Position numbers and translations under genes: made by a program
Notes under the pieces: model-generated
Database searches by the model: none
What the model was told of the DNA's origin: nothing
The model's input: only the letters and a program-made list of their open reading frames with translations
Source of the DNA: Margaritispora aquatica
Taxonomy: Eukaryota; Ascomycota; Leotiomycetes; Helotiales; Discinellaceae
Reading direction: 5' to 3'
Assembly (NCBI GenBank): GCA_007644065.1
Contig: VJWN01000001.1
Coordinates: forward strand, 696,340-760,339
DNA length: 64,000 nucleotides
Shown: piece by piece, positions 54,225 to 64,000 of the stretch
How the letters are laid out: each line of letters starts with the position of its first letter
Position numbering within the stretch: position 1 is the first letter of the stretch

Positions 54225-56621
54225 TGCATTTGTATTCTGCGAAGCTCTGAGTCAAAGTGCCTTGCAGGAATGTTGCGTAGTTCTCAGTTCAACATCGAAG
54301 GTGACTGGGAGACGAGTCTGCCGCGTATGAAAATGCAGATCGCTGGAGAATGAAATGCGAGCTAACTCTAAACCTGTAGACTTTATTCGAATAGGGAAAT
54401 CGACGCGCAGATGATATGGTAGTGGGCTCGTGGGAAGTGGTTATTCGTAATGTGTGGGGGATGTTCTTGAATTTCTTGTGAATATGGCAGAGAGTAATGT
54501 AATGCCGCAATAGAATGAATGTAGAAACGCTGCAGTGGAAGGAATATTAAAATGCAGCCGGCCAAATAAAAATCTTTCGAGGATGAATGTGCAAGTTAGA
54601 ACATTAGCATTGTCCTAAGGTAAAGGGATTCGCACACTTGTTGATCTTGGTGGATAAGGAGAACGAGAAGGTCTCTGTCTCTTTGGTGACGGTGCCAATG
54701 TCAGTAATGTCAGTAGTGTCGTGTCGGTGGTGGTAGTGGTGTCAGTTGGTGTGGTTCCCGTACTGAGGTTACTACTGGTGCTGTAGAAAGTTGACAGGCA
54801 GGACCGAAGATCTTCCTTCTCCAGGCAGGTGGTGGGAACAGGGGTAGTTCGAGGATCACTTTCAGGGGGTTCTGGGTCTGGTTCTGGTTCTGGTTCTGGT
54901 TCTCGTTCTGGGTAGCGGGATATATACCTTAAGATCTCACATTTATATTTAACAACACCTCATTTCAATTTCAATTCTTTGGGGGAATATTTTTAATTCT
55001 TAAATTTTTAAATTTTATCAATAACTATAATGATAGTTATACATCTATTTTCTCTTCCGCTCTGAAAAGTTGTCATGCGTGCAGGATGTTGTGCAGAATT
55101 AGCTACTGTATGAAAAAAAAAAGCATCGAGCCCCGCATTGCAACTTCGGATAGGTAGGCTCTGGGGATACTTGTACATAGCAGTGAGTACAGGCTGTACA
55201 GCAAGTCCTTTCATCCCCTTTCTACCCAAAAGGTATTTCCCACAATGTCCTAACAAAAGTAGGAATTCACCCCTGAGCCGTTATTCCACTACTCAGGGGG
55301 ATTTCCCTCTCCATCGTCACTAGCGACGTGTTGGCGTACATCTGACCGGGGACACCACCGTCAAGTGGTACGGAAACCCGCTGAACACGCTCAGGTACAC
55401 GCCGTACGCTCGTTTCACCCACTCGACGGCGCCACACCAAAAAGTAGGTGCCCTTAGCGCGTATCAGTCTGTTCTTTAGATCACCGAATGCGGAGAAGAT
55501 GGTGTGACCTCTAGAAGGATGGTAGGAACAAAAAGAGGAGCATCATGGAAGCTGGCTCGAACCGAGAACTCAGGGGCAAGACGCGAGATATCCTTCACGT
55601 ATATTGAGTCACGATTGGTGGAAGCCAATGATGAAAGGGCGCAACAAAACCATCCTCATTCGGGATAATACATTGTTTGCTGCTGATTTATCCTTCATCT
55701 ATGGTGTTGACATTAGACATGCTCTAACAGCGTGCCGAAATTTGCAAAAACAAAACGAGGCTATTTGCATGAGAGGAAATGAAGCTCATGGGAAAAGGCT
55801 CATGGGAAACATGCAGATGGGTCCTGTTACCAACGCGTGTCGGAGATGTCGAGCATATTATTCCATTTACCCAGTGATATTATATCTCTTTTGCTTTTCC
55901 AAAAGCCACATCGTTATCCAGAGACAGTTTCCAAAGGTCTAGAACATTTACCTTTTGTAGACATGTCTTGTCTCGCTACAGTAAGAATTTTCGGATTTCA
56001 AAAGCAATGTAAACCTGAAGATTATTGTTTTTGGAAAACCGCATGCATCGCTTGGCAGGTATGCACTAGGATCAAGGTCTCGAAACAACCTTAGGTTACA
56101 GTAACTCAGCGTCCATCGATCTTGCACAGATCTCGTGTGACGCTACGGCGGTACCGAGATGCAAGATCTGTCGTCAAAACATTGGAATATCTCGTGATAA
56201 TTGGACAGGCGTGAAATTCAAAAAGAACCTATGTCTCGTTCCTGACGACTCGGGACTTCCTCGAGGCAATATCCTTGCTACTCCATCATTAGTAATGCCG
56301 GAAATGGTAATACCACTTTTTGCACAGACTGACTCGCACGGATTGACTTTCTAAGCTGAAAGTACTGTCGGTCTGATGATACATGCAGTCTGCATCTACA
56401 TGGTTGCCAGGAGCTCCAGGCAGTACACACTGCCAGAACAGTCGTAGAAGTCGAACAGTTGACACAAAGACCCATGATAGCCAGATATCAAAACGCTCAT
56501 CATACAATATTTTACCAACTCCAGGCTCCAGGCGATATGCCAACCAATGCAGAATATCCCATTACGCCTCGAGGTATCGCTGTTTTCAAAAGGGACCACA
56601 AGTATTGCACCAACCCAATGC
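54225..56621. other. Long intergenic region with low-complexity DNA
   Basis: 2.4 kb. It holds the DENN promoter, a GT/TCTGG-rich low-complexity block (54690-54912), an AT-rich stretch (54950-55030), an unusually GC-rich patch (about 55320-55460) and the MTR4 3' UTR. Open frames such as 55604-55942 lack ATG starts or recognisable motifs. Confidence 0.45.
54871..54912. repeat. TCTGGT hexanucleotide minisatellite, seven units
   Basis: Seven contiguous six-base units, TCTGG[GT] with one TCTCGT variant. The region just upstream (54700-54780) is a looser GT/GTC repeat. Confidence 0.85.
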
Positions 56622-59600
56622 TCACAAGTACAAACTCTGCGATGCAACAATATCTCTTCTGATCTTCAAGAGCGATTCCTCAAATTTGGCGGAGATCTCG
56701 TCGGAGCCCATAACCTTACCAGCCTGTGCCATTTGTCTCAGCAGTTCTTCGAGACGACGGAAGAGTCGAATAAGAGAACCCTCATAAACATCGGTCATTT
56801 TGCTACACATGTGTTAGAAAGCGCCTTGCAGGATGTGCCAGAGGATACATACCATATTTCAGCGAACGACTTTCCATTGGCCCATGCCAATACAACATCC
56901 ATAAGTTCCCACTTAAAGCTTGCGACGTAGTCCTTCTCGTTCAATTTCAACTTACTCTCCTGACTGACCTTAGCGATAATTCTTGCCTGACTTTGGATCT
57001 GAGCAAAATGCTTGGCTAATTCATCTTTCAAAGGCTGTGCTCCCTGACTCTTTTCTTCAAAAATGAAGCATGAAAGTACAGCCGCGCAAACCTCAGGCGT
57101 CAGCTCATTGAAGAATCGATTGAACAACAACTCGGCGAGAAGAAGTTCGTGGCCATCACCTGTAGAGGAAATTTCACAGGCAACACGGGCTTTCAACTCG
57201 ACGACTTCTTGGTCATTGATGAAGCCGAGACGCCTCAGGACACGCTTTCGAGATTTAAGTTCGTCAAGCTGCACAATGCTGAGTGCCTCCATGATAGACT
57301 TTTTCTTGTCCTTGATCTGACGAACCAGTTCCATCTTGGCAGAATACTTAGTGTAAAGTTCTGGGAGTCGGGGCGAATTATGCATTGGATTTGAGAACAG
57401 ACGAGACTCCAGGACTTCGATTTTCCGGAGAAGCTTCTTAAAGGAATCGTCGGTGATGCCCATATTTTCTATAGGATCAAGGACAGCGATGCCATCGGGA
57501 AATCGACGCTTGACTTCATCGATCGACTTGCGTACAACATTGCGCTGGTCTGCAAAATTGAGATCCTTTGGGAGAAATATCCGAACATGGCCAATAGCTG
57601 CAACACACGACAATAGAACTGGAACTACTTCCATCTTCCCCTTCTCTCCAGCTGGAGGAGGTAAGATTCCAGAAGGCATGTTGTCCTGAATCTTTGTACC
57701 AATCGAAGTACCATCAGCGACCGATAATAGGACATCAAGGACGTATGCTTCTTGAGGAGGGTAAACGGCTACATCAGCATTGTTTGCAGGTCGCCGTGGC
57801 GAAAATTTGACGACTGCACCCCATCCGAAATCCAGATCATTGTGCTTGATGTGTACCATTCTACCCGGCTGCATGAATTGCAAGCAATAGTTGGGGTGGT
57901 TAATGACATCGCGCATATCTTTGGCATATCCAGTGAGCTGTTGCCGTAAATCGTAGTATTCTTTGATTATGGCCTCATCGAGTATTTGCATTTCATCTTT
58001 GTCTACCTGCAGCTGATGTAACTCGATTTCCAGTCCGGAAACACTAGCAGTGTTTTGAAATTGGTAAAAGCAATTCTCCAGCATATATTCTGGCGAGATG
58101 CCTTCCACTCTCATAAGATTGAGAATCATATTGTAACCCAGGTAGAAAGCAGAGTTGAGCATGTCTTGCTCACCACGAACAATCGTCTTCGCAGCTTGTG
58201 GCTCCATCTTGTCGTTGATCATCATGATGACAATACCTCTAACATCAAGACCTCTTCTTCCCGCACGACCAGACATTTGCACGAACTCCGAAGGTGTCAG
58301 ATGTCGCATTTTCTCACCATCAAACTTTTCCACACTAGTAAATACGACAGTCTTAGCAGGCATATTCAGACCAATGGAAAAAGTCTCCGTAGCAAAAAGG
58401 ACCTTAATCAAATTTTCCTGGAAAAGAATCTCAATTGTCTCCTTCAAAATTGGCAAGAGACCCGAGTGATGAACACCAATACCACGTCTCAAAAGGGGCA
58501 GAATGTGTTGGATCTGAGGCAATGTCTTGTCCTCATCGGACAATGACTCGATGGCACTCTCGAAGACTTTAGTAACCATGGCCTTCTCCGAATCGTCGTT
58601 GAATGACATTGAGGACATCTTCAATGCATATGCCTCACATTCTCGCTTGCTAAAGCTGAAGACAATCACAGGATTGTAATGCTTAACCATGATCATGCGT
58701 ACGATCTTGTAAATGTCGCTAACGTCGTCCTTGGCAGATCCCTTGTTGGTCTTCTTGTCTTTGCCCTTTCCCTTCCGAGCAGCTCTGATATCTGCGGGGT
58801 CGGCTCCTTTCTTGTCCTCAATGGTAGCCATAGCCTTCTGGAAATTATCTTCTTTAAAATTACCCTTCTCGTCCACAATCAAGTGAATACCATCTGCTCC
58901 GGCGGGAAAGAAGTAATGTTGTAAAGGCGTGGGCCTGAAATCCGTATAAACGATGTGACATGGCTGATGGTGAATTTTCGCGATCCATTCGGCGAATTGC
59001 ATTGCATTGGGAATGGTAGCAGACAAGAACACATATCTGACCTTGTCTGGCAGAAGGATAATGGTCTCTTCCCAGACGACACCTCGAGCCTTGTCTCTCA
59101 TGTAATGAATTTCGTCGAAAATAACCCACTGCACCTCGCGCATGATTTCAGAACCGCGGTACAACATAGACCGCAGAATTTCTGTTGTCATAACCAAACA
59201 AGTAGCCGTAGGGTTGATTGTAACATCTCCTGTCATAAGACCCACGTCTCCAAACTCAGCCAGAAACTCTCGGTATTTCTGGTTACTCAGAGCCTTAATT
59301 GGACTGGTGTAAATGACTCTCTGGTTGTTCTTCAAACTCTGTGCAATGGCGTATTCTGCGACAACTGTCTTTCCAGCACTGGTATGCGCCGAAACTAACA
59401 CACTTTCCATTCGCTCTATAGACGCAATTGAAACCTTTTGAAATGGATCTAACTCGAAGGGATAGACCCGGGCAGGCTTCTCAGGTGGCACATGCTGCGA
59501 AATTGGTATATAGTCGTATCCTGGGGGCAAAGAGACTTGATGCTGAATGTTGTGCTGCAGAATCAGGGTACCTTCGTCTTTTGCTTGCAAGCCTGCGGAA

Positions 59601-59914
59601 GCTGCAAGTTCTCTTGATTGAGCGGTCTCGAAGGCATCGGTAGCAATAGGTGCCTCTTCTTCCTCTCGCCGGCGTCTCTTGGTATCTTTCTTCTCCAAAA
59701 GCTCATTACTCTCCTCTTCTTGTTGTTCCTCTTCCTCCGCTAGATCTGCGCTTCCCATATCTACATCGCCATCTTCGTCCTCAACGGCGGTCTTCACTGC
59801 CCCATCAGCTTTCCTCTTCTTGCCCGCCCTATCTTTCTTCTCCTTCCGGACTTTTTTTACTCGATCGGGCACTGCGCCGGACGGCGCATCGAAAACGTCG
59901 AATAGGTCGTCCAT
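56622..59914 (-). CDS. MTR4: Mtr4/Dob1, exosome-associated Ski2-like RNA helicase
   Basis: Two exons: 59914-56853 and 56802-56622 (50-nt intron, GTATGT...TGTAG), giving 1080 residues, normal for Mtr4. The acidic/basic N-terminus starts [13 protein letters not shown]. Helicase motifs: I AHTSAGKT (176-183), Ia [20 protein letters not shown] (267-270), III SATIPN (298-303), [15 protein letters not shown], and [14 protein letters not shown]. The Arch/KOW region is preserved ([20 protein letters not shown]), and the C-terminal DSHCT domain ends with [13 protein letters not shown]. It unwinds RNA for the nuclear exosome within TRAMP. The short last exon starts inside the invariant [17 protein letters not shown], which fixes the splice. 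The first ATG giving the family N-terminus is 59914; an upstream in-frame ATG-less extension is excluded. Confidence 0.97.
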
Positions 59915-60223
59915 TGTAACTACAGTCTGCTTGGGAATAGACAAGCTGTAGTTTTTTGTCGCAAAGCTCTTAACTTTGCAAAAAGGCTGATCGATCAAAC
60001 CTCAATCCCTGGTTCAATAATTTGGATTCCGAGTTGCGCTTAACTTTTTTGACCTTGAACTTTGGATAAGCGGCCGCTAGCGCTGAACTGAGCTGCAATG
60101 GCCATCGGAAATCGAACGACATTCATTGACGACTCCTAAAATACAGACATTTCAATCGATCAATTCAAGGTAACCACACCATACTGACTACTTAGAGCAT
60201 AGGGACTGATATACTTGATCTAG
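59915..60223. promoter_or_regulatory. Divergent promoter, MTR4 / COX8
   Basis: 309 bp between starts. A GC-rich island (AGCGGCCGCTAGCGC, 60069-60083) stands out in AT-rich sequence. No named site is assigned. Confidence 0.5.
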
Positions 60224-60509
60224 ATGCTTTCCCGATCAGCCATGCGCGCAAGCCCAACCCTCCAGCTCGTCGCCCGCCGTGGCTTCAGCTCCACCCGTGC
60301 TCAAATGGGCTCTCCATACCATTACCCAGAGGGACCTCGAAGCAACATTCCGTTCAATCCATTGACGAAGTACTTTGCTTTCAGATACTGGGCATTCATG
60401 GCCACTGGATTCTGTGCGTAGCAGTCAGCCAATTGGTGAATAAAATAGCTAACACCAGGCAGCTCTCCCTTTCCTCGTTGCCGTCTGGCAAACCAAGAAG
60501 AACCAGTAA
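60224..60509 (+). CDS. COX8: Cytochrome c oxidase subunit VIIc homologue (Cox8), mitochondrial
   Basis: Two exons: 60224-60413 and 60463-60509 (49-nt intron, GTGCGT...GGCAG), giving 78 residues. A basic presequence (MLSRSAMRASPTLQLVARRG, cleavage near FSS) precedes MGSPYHYPEGPRSNIPFNPLTK. The single TM of the family follows (YFAFRYWAFMATGFSLPFLV) with the C-terminal AVWQTKKNQ. This is the typical fungal Cox8/mammalian COX7C form, a structural inner-membrane subunit of complex IV. The acceptor choice (second AG of CCAGGCAG) is fixed by the conserved GFSLPF. It is divergent from MTR4. Confidence 0.95.
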
Positions 60510-61020
60510 ATATTCCGGGGCATTGGGTGGCATGGGATACGTTGTCAGATTGTAGAATTAGAGGGCATTGATGAGCGGAATGGATGGCATACAAACCTCA
60601 AACACGTTCAAGATTCCTTTGATGGTTGTGTTGTGGCGTGATTTGCAATTCCTGAGATACCCACCCTACAGCAACAATTGGAAAGGATATTTTGAGATTG
60701 ACGATTCCTCTTTGAGGTACTTGAAAGCCTAGAGAGATTGTTTCGTGATCCTGACGCTTTGAGGGCACCACCTTTTCTTCTATCGAACTCAGTACAACTC
60801 ATATATCAGACCGGTATTACACTACTGAAGCTGTCTCCCTTGTCCACCTTTGGATAGTCTTCTGGAAGTCTTTAAGTGTACAAAACATTTTGAAATATTT
60901 CAATATGTTGACCTTCCCTCGGAATATTGCTATTGGGATATCCCAGATGCAGATGAACCTCGATTTCCTTCCCTTTCCTTCCTTTAACCTTAACGCCATC
61001 TCGCCCCAGCACCAAGAGCT
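60510..61020. other. Convergent intergenic stretch
   Basis: 511 bp between COX8 (+) and MED18 (-); consistent with two 3' UTRs, and nothing else is recognised. Confidence 0.5.
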
Positions 61021-61922
61021 CTAGTTCTTCACCCTAGTATCAAAAGATAGCCGATCCGTAACCCTAAGATCGATAATCGAGCCATCAAATGCCGCCTTGA
61101 TTGCGAGCAGTTCATTGGTAGCTTCTCGATTGAGCTTTTGGCTTGCCTCTGTGCGTTCTATGCCTGCATCGATCTTAACGCTAGCCACCAAGCACCATTT
61201 ATTTGCAGAATCAAACAGTTCGAGAGAACTTAGTGGAGGGAGAGGATTTCCTAGATTTGAGATTTCTCCTTCGGGATGAAGCACGATCATTCGGTAAAAC
61301 TCGATAAGAACATTTCCATGAACAAATCTGTAGCCATCCTTGATGATTTCTCGTGCAAACCTGTGTCTTTTAGCAATTAAGCTTTGAATGAAAGCCTCAG
61401 ATGCCTCACCTGTGGTTCATCGACTTCAGAATTGTGTGTAAACCTCGCTCTAGGGGAATCTCAACACATGCTCTTCCATTGGTCAATGATCCAGCACTCG
61501 TTGAATCAGGAACATCAGTCCAGCGAAGCGTCCCTGACAGCTTATCAAACTCTATCGGTCTGTAAAATCATCAGCATTGCACCAAGCCGTACCACAGCTT
61601 GCACCCACACGATCTCGCTCTCGTCCTTCCCCTCCGCCTCACCAAAATGGCTCTTCTTGACATCGTAGCTAAGGGTGACCACATAAGCCTGTCGAGCCAG
61701 TGCGTCGTTCAATGCTCGCCATTGCTTCACCTTCTCTGGATGTTGCTTGGCGACGAGGTTGAGGTCGAGGCTCTTGATGGCATTGCGATTCCGTGGACCT
61801 TCCCAAAATTGATCGCGACGCACAACGGTGACTGGACTCATGCCGCAGTATCCTTGGAACATTCGCATGACTTGTTGGAAATTCTCCTCAAGGATGAGGT
61901 CGCACAGAAATAGCTCGTGCAT
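61021..61922 (-). CDS. MED18: Mediator subunit 18 (Srb5)
   Basis: Three exons: 61922-61609, 61559-61410 and 61360-61021 (introns 49 and 49 nt), giving 267 residues. The N-terminus MHELFLCDLILEENFQQVMR with FQGYCGM is the Med18 signature. The beta-barrel strands continue through AYVVTLSYDV, FDKLSGTLRWTDVPD, EIPLERGLHTILKSM and REIIKDGYRFVHGNVLIEFYR. The C-terminus has the conserved ELFDSANKWCLVASVKID, then NELLAIKAAFDGSIIDLRVT and DRLSFDTRV. Med18 sits with Med20 in the Mediator head and contacts TBP/Pol II at promoters. The first junction (donor GTGGGT at 61608, EIV|PIEFDK) is the only one in frame with reasonable intron size but has a weak donor, so a few residues there are uncertain. Confidence 0.88.
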
Positions 61923-63527
61923 TTTGAAATAGTATATGTGTGGTGGAAACTAACGAAAATATCTGATATCTTCGACTTGAAAAGGGCTGCGATTTAGGTC
62001 AGCTTTGTCATATGAACTTCGAAATCCATTTACTTGGTCAAGTGAATTTGGTATCTGGAACCGCGGATGCTTCTCGCACAACACTCGTTGGAAAGACAAA
62101 GTTGAACTTACATTTCTTGTTTCTTATCTTATTCAAGTCGACATGACATATTCATAGGTCTACTTAATCATATATTCTTGCAAGGTGTACTGCTCTTCGC
62201 AATTATCTTTTTATCGCGACTCGGATGTGGACACATTCAAGGCTCAATCCTGAATTTCTAGCTCACATTGACCAATATGAAACATGCTGCAATCGAAAGA
62301 TCCGGTTACCTTTCTGTGAAAGAATATCAAGTCTCTGAGCCGAGTCCTGAGTAGGGACGACCTGGGCATCAAGTGAGATCCAGCCATGTGGACCTTGTGT
62401 CATGTGATTAGACTAAATCTCGGCTCCCATTACCGACCAGTTGATGTGCGCCGAAATCGAGTTACCTCACTTCGTATATTTTCATCTCTTCCAGAAGATT
62501 TTTGTCCCGTCCTAACGCAGTCTCAATAGCAAATTGATTATCCAATCTATAAATCCTCCACGAACCTCAAAACCACCCTAATCTCGCGATTGCTCCACGA
62601 TTCCATACCATTCCAATTAGAGCATGCCATTCACTTATCGGCCATTGTTTGGTTCGTCGCTCCATCATAAATCCAGTCTCTCCCTTCAAATTCGGAAGTT
62701 TATATCCAGCTCTACAGTTGCATCAAAGTTATGAGCATTTCATGCGAGGAATTCTCAACCGAAACTAAGGGCAGGAATGACTTTCGTTGTCAAGTGTTTC
62801 TGTACTTGTCAGTCTGAAATCGATTCCATATGCCATTTCCTGGTTTACTAGATGTTTCCTCCTCGAAGAATCCGTCCCATTTCACAAGAAATGATATCGG
62901 GTTATGCTTCTTCTTAGCAAATTCTCATGACATGAGAGGTTCTCGTTTCATCGTCTTTGGAGCACTGTTTGCTGTATGCTCATTCTCTTTATTTTCAACA
63001 TTGTATAAAGTACCTAAGGTGCCTAGTGCTTTCGCTTGTGCACCAGTCTCCTACTACACACCTTAGGTCAATTTTCTTGACGCAAATAATTCTTAGACCT
63101 TTCGATTAGGTCAGATCATTTTGCGGATAGCCACAGTTTCTTGCTTTGTGTAGTCAATAGTACACACTAAGCACTTCTTTTTAGTAGTTTATCGACTTTG
63201 CAAGCCATGATCTTGGAAAGATCAAGATACTTTCCAAACTCAAAACCCAGCTGTGACCGATTAGGACATGGTTTCAACTCAATACCCGAGCTTTCTTCGG
63301 TCAAGGATCGCTCATCACAGAAAGCAGTTATCATTTCAGGCCTACGTTGCCTGACTGAAGTATGCTAGGCAGGTACATTACCTACCTAAGATGGCGAGTG
63401 AGGATCACATGATTTACTGCATTTAAGTGATTGTTTTCGAAATCAAGCACTTTTATAATATAACATTGCTCTAAGAGTATCAGTAATCAGCTCGAGTAGA
63501 CCCTAAGCTTTTTCTAAGATCGGCAGC
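61923..63527. other. Intergenic stretch
   Basis: 1.6 kb containing the MED18 promoter. A 78-codon plus-strand frame at 62830 (ATG start, hydrophobic middle) has no supporting feature. AT-rich with short TACCTAAG words. Confidence 0.4.
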
Positions 63528-64000
63528 TTATTTCGGAGGCTCCAAAATATGGCCTAAGTACCTTAGCTCATCAACTGCCGGATCACGGCAAAGGTCGACC
63601 AAGACCTTACTACCTACGTCCAACTCAACATCCTCGGCAGAAATCATCACCACATGCAACGTCTAGATGTCAAGTTTGTTGCAATTCTGATACGCAATTG
63701 CGTTACTCATTCAAATACCCTCAGTCAGCATCACAAGCTTCGCCAAAGACTACCTCGCTAGTTGGGTGAAAGGGTCGTTCAGGTTTCGACAATATCCGAG
63801 GCATCTGCGAATAGCCTCATTTTAGCACCAATACCAAGACTTCTCCCAAGTTTCCCCACACTCGCCAAAGCCCTGATCTGTCGGTACTTACACACATGTC
63901 ACACATATCAAAGAATAAGCTTACTTTTGCGTGCCTGAGCCGCAGGATTAGTACTCTGTGAGCAAATAGCCGTGCGTTAGGTTGCGAGAAGATGTGAGTT
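63528..64000 (-). CDS. Probable last exon(s) of a gene entering from the right edge
   Basis: On the minus strand an acceptor (CTTGACATCTAG) at 63663 precedes a 135-nt open frame, 63662-63528. It encodes 44 residues, TLHVVMISAEDVELDVGSKV then LVDLCRDPAVDELRYLGHIL, ending EPPK and a TAA. The composition and the clean acceptor with a CTTGAC branch look genuine. Further upstream, about 63960-63790, protein-like segments STNPAAQARK and RALASVGKLGRSLGIGAKMR can be joined across a GTAAGC...CAG intron. The link between that part and the last exon is not clear; the donor would be a weak GTCGAA. No domain is recognised. The 5' part lies outside the window. Confidence 0.35.

Noticed and set aside
55604..55942. 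112-codon plus-strand frame in the DENN-MTR4 gap
   Set aside because: No ATG at its start, no motif, and contains short direct repeats (GCTCATGGGAAA twice) that look non-coding.
60069..60083. NotI/NheI-like site cluster suggesting vector sequence
   Set aside because: Only 15 bases, no further vector or marker sequence around it, and it lies in a normal MTR4/COX8 divergent promoter.
62830..63066. 78-codon plus-strand frame with a hydrophobic middle
   Set aside because: No supporting context, no domain, and a composition expected by chance in AT-rich DNA.
1..64000. Biosynthetic cluster, integrated virus, CRISPR or tRNA genes
   Set aside because: No core synthases, capsid or polymerase genes, no regular spaced repeats, and no A/B-box tRNA patterns found by eye.

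Overview
The window is nuclear DNA of a filamentous ascomycete (Pezizomycotina). Genes are compact and closely spaced on both strands. Most have short GT-AG introns, mainly 46-80 nt, with CTAAC/CTGAC-type branch sites. Fungus-specific genes are present: a HET-domain protein, an Ecm33 GPI cell-wall protein, a DUF3712/Tag1-like protein and a DENN+C1 protein. The overall feel is leotiomycete-like, but that lineage call is an inference. I see no tRNA, rRNA, CRISPR array, intact transposon or secondary-metabolite cluster.

Layout, left to right. An amino-acid permease runs off the left edge (-). After a 3 kb gap comes an apparently intronless single-pass membrane protein with six W-x-W-C-x-K-C repeats (-), then a HET-domain protein (+). 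The 9.4-13.1 kb block holds a conserved five-TM protein (-), GET1 (-) and, divergent from GET1, a PTAR1/Ecm9-like prenyltransferase alpha subunit (+). ECM33 (+) sits alone between two long non-coding stretches. From 19.6 kb: peroxisomal Pcs60-type acyl/oxalyl-CoA ligase (-), an SPF45-like splicing factor (+), an acidic protein of unknown function (-), the golgin RUD3 (-), a small y4iL-like catalase (+), a SWIM+RING protein (+), a Tag1-like DUF3712 protein (+), ILV6 (-), a KHDC4-like KH protein in eight exons (+), a small SET protein (-) and TRAPPC13 (+). From 44 kb: two lineage-specific unknown proteins (-), a doubtful small secreted ORF (+), a DENN+C1 protein (-), the exosome helicase MTR4 (-), COX8 (+), MED18 (-) and the probable last exon of a gene entering from the right edge (-).

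Most genes are housekeeping and act independently. Divergent pairs share short promoters: GET1/PTAR1-like (227 bp), SET/TRAPPC13 (250 bp), MTR4/COX8 (309 bp), ILV6/KHDC4-like (346 bp), PCS60/SPF45-like (383 bp) and RUD3/catalase (660 bp). Membrane-traffic genes recur (GET1, PTAR1-like, RUD3, TRAPPC13, DENN). I see no operon-like cluster, so this is probably chance, though the GET1/PTAR1-like pair is suggestive.

Exon boundaries were deduced by hand from splice signals, reading-frame continuity and family resemblance. Each multi-exon model given as complete sums to a multiple of three. The most unusual element is the six-repeat Cys/Trp/His membrane protein at 3421-4674. A possible decayed gene near 8.7 kb, a 12-G tract inside a small ORF and a cluster of AAG 3' splice sites are secondary points of interest.
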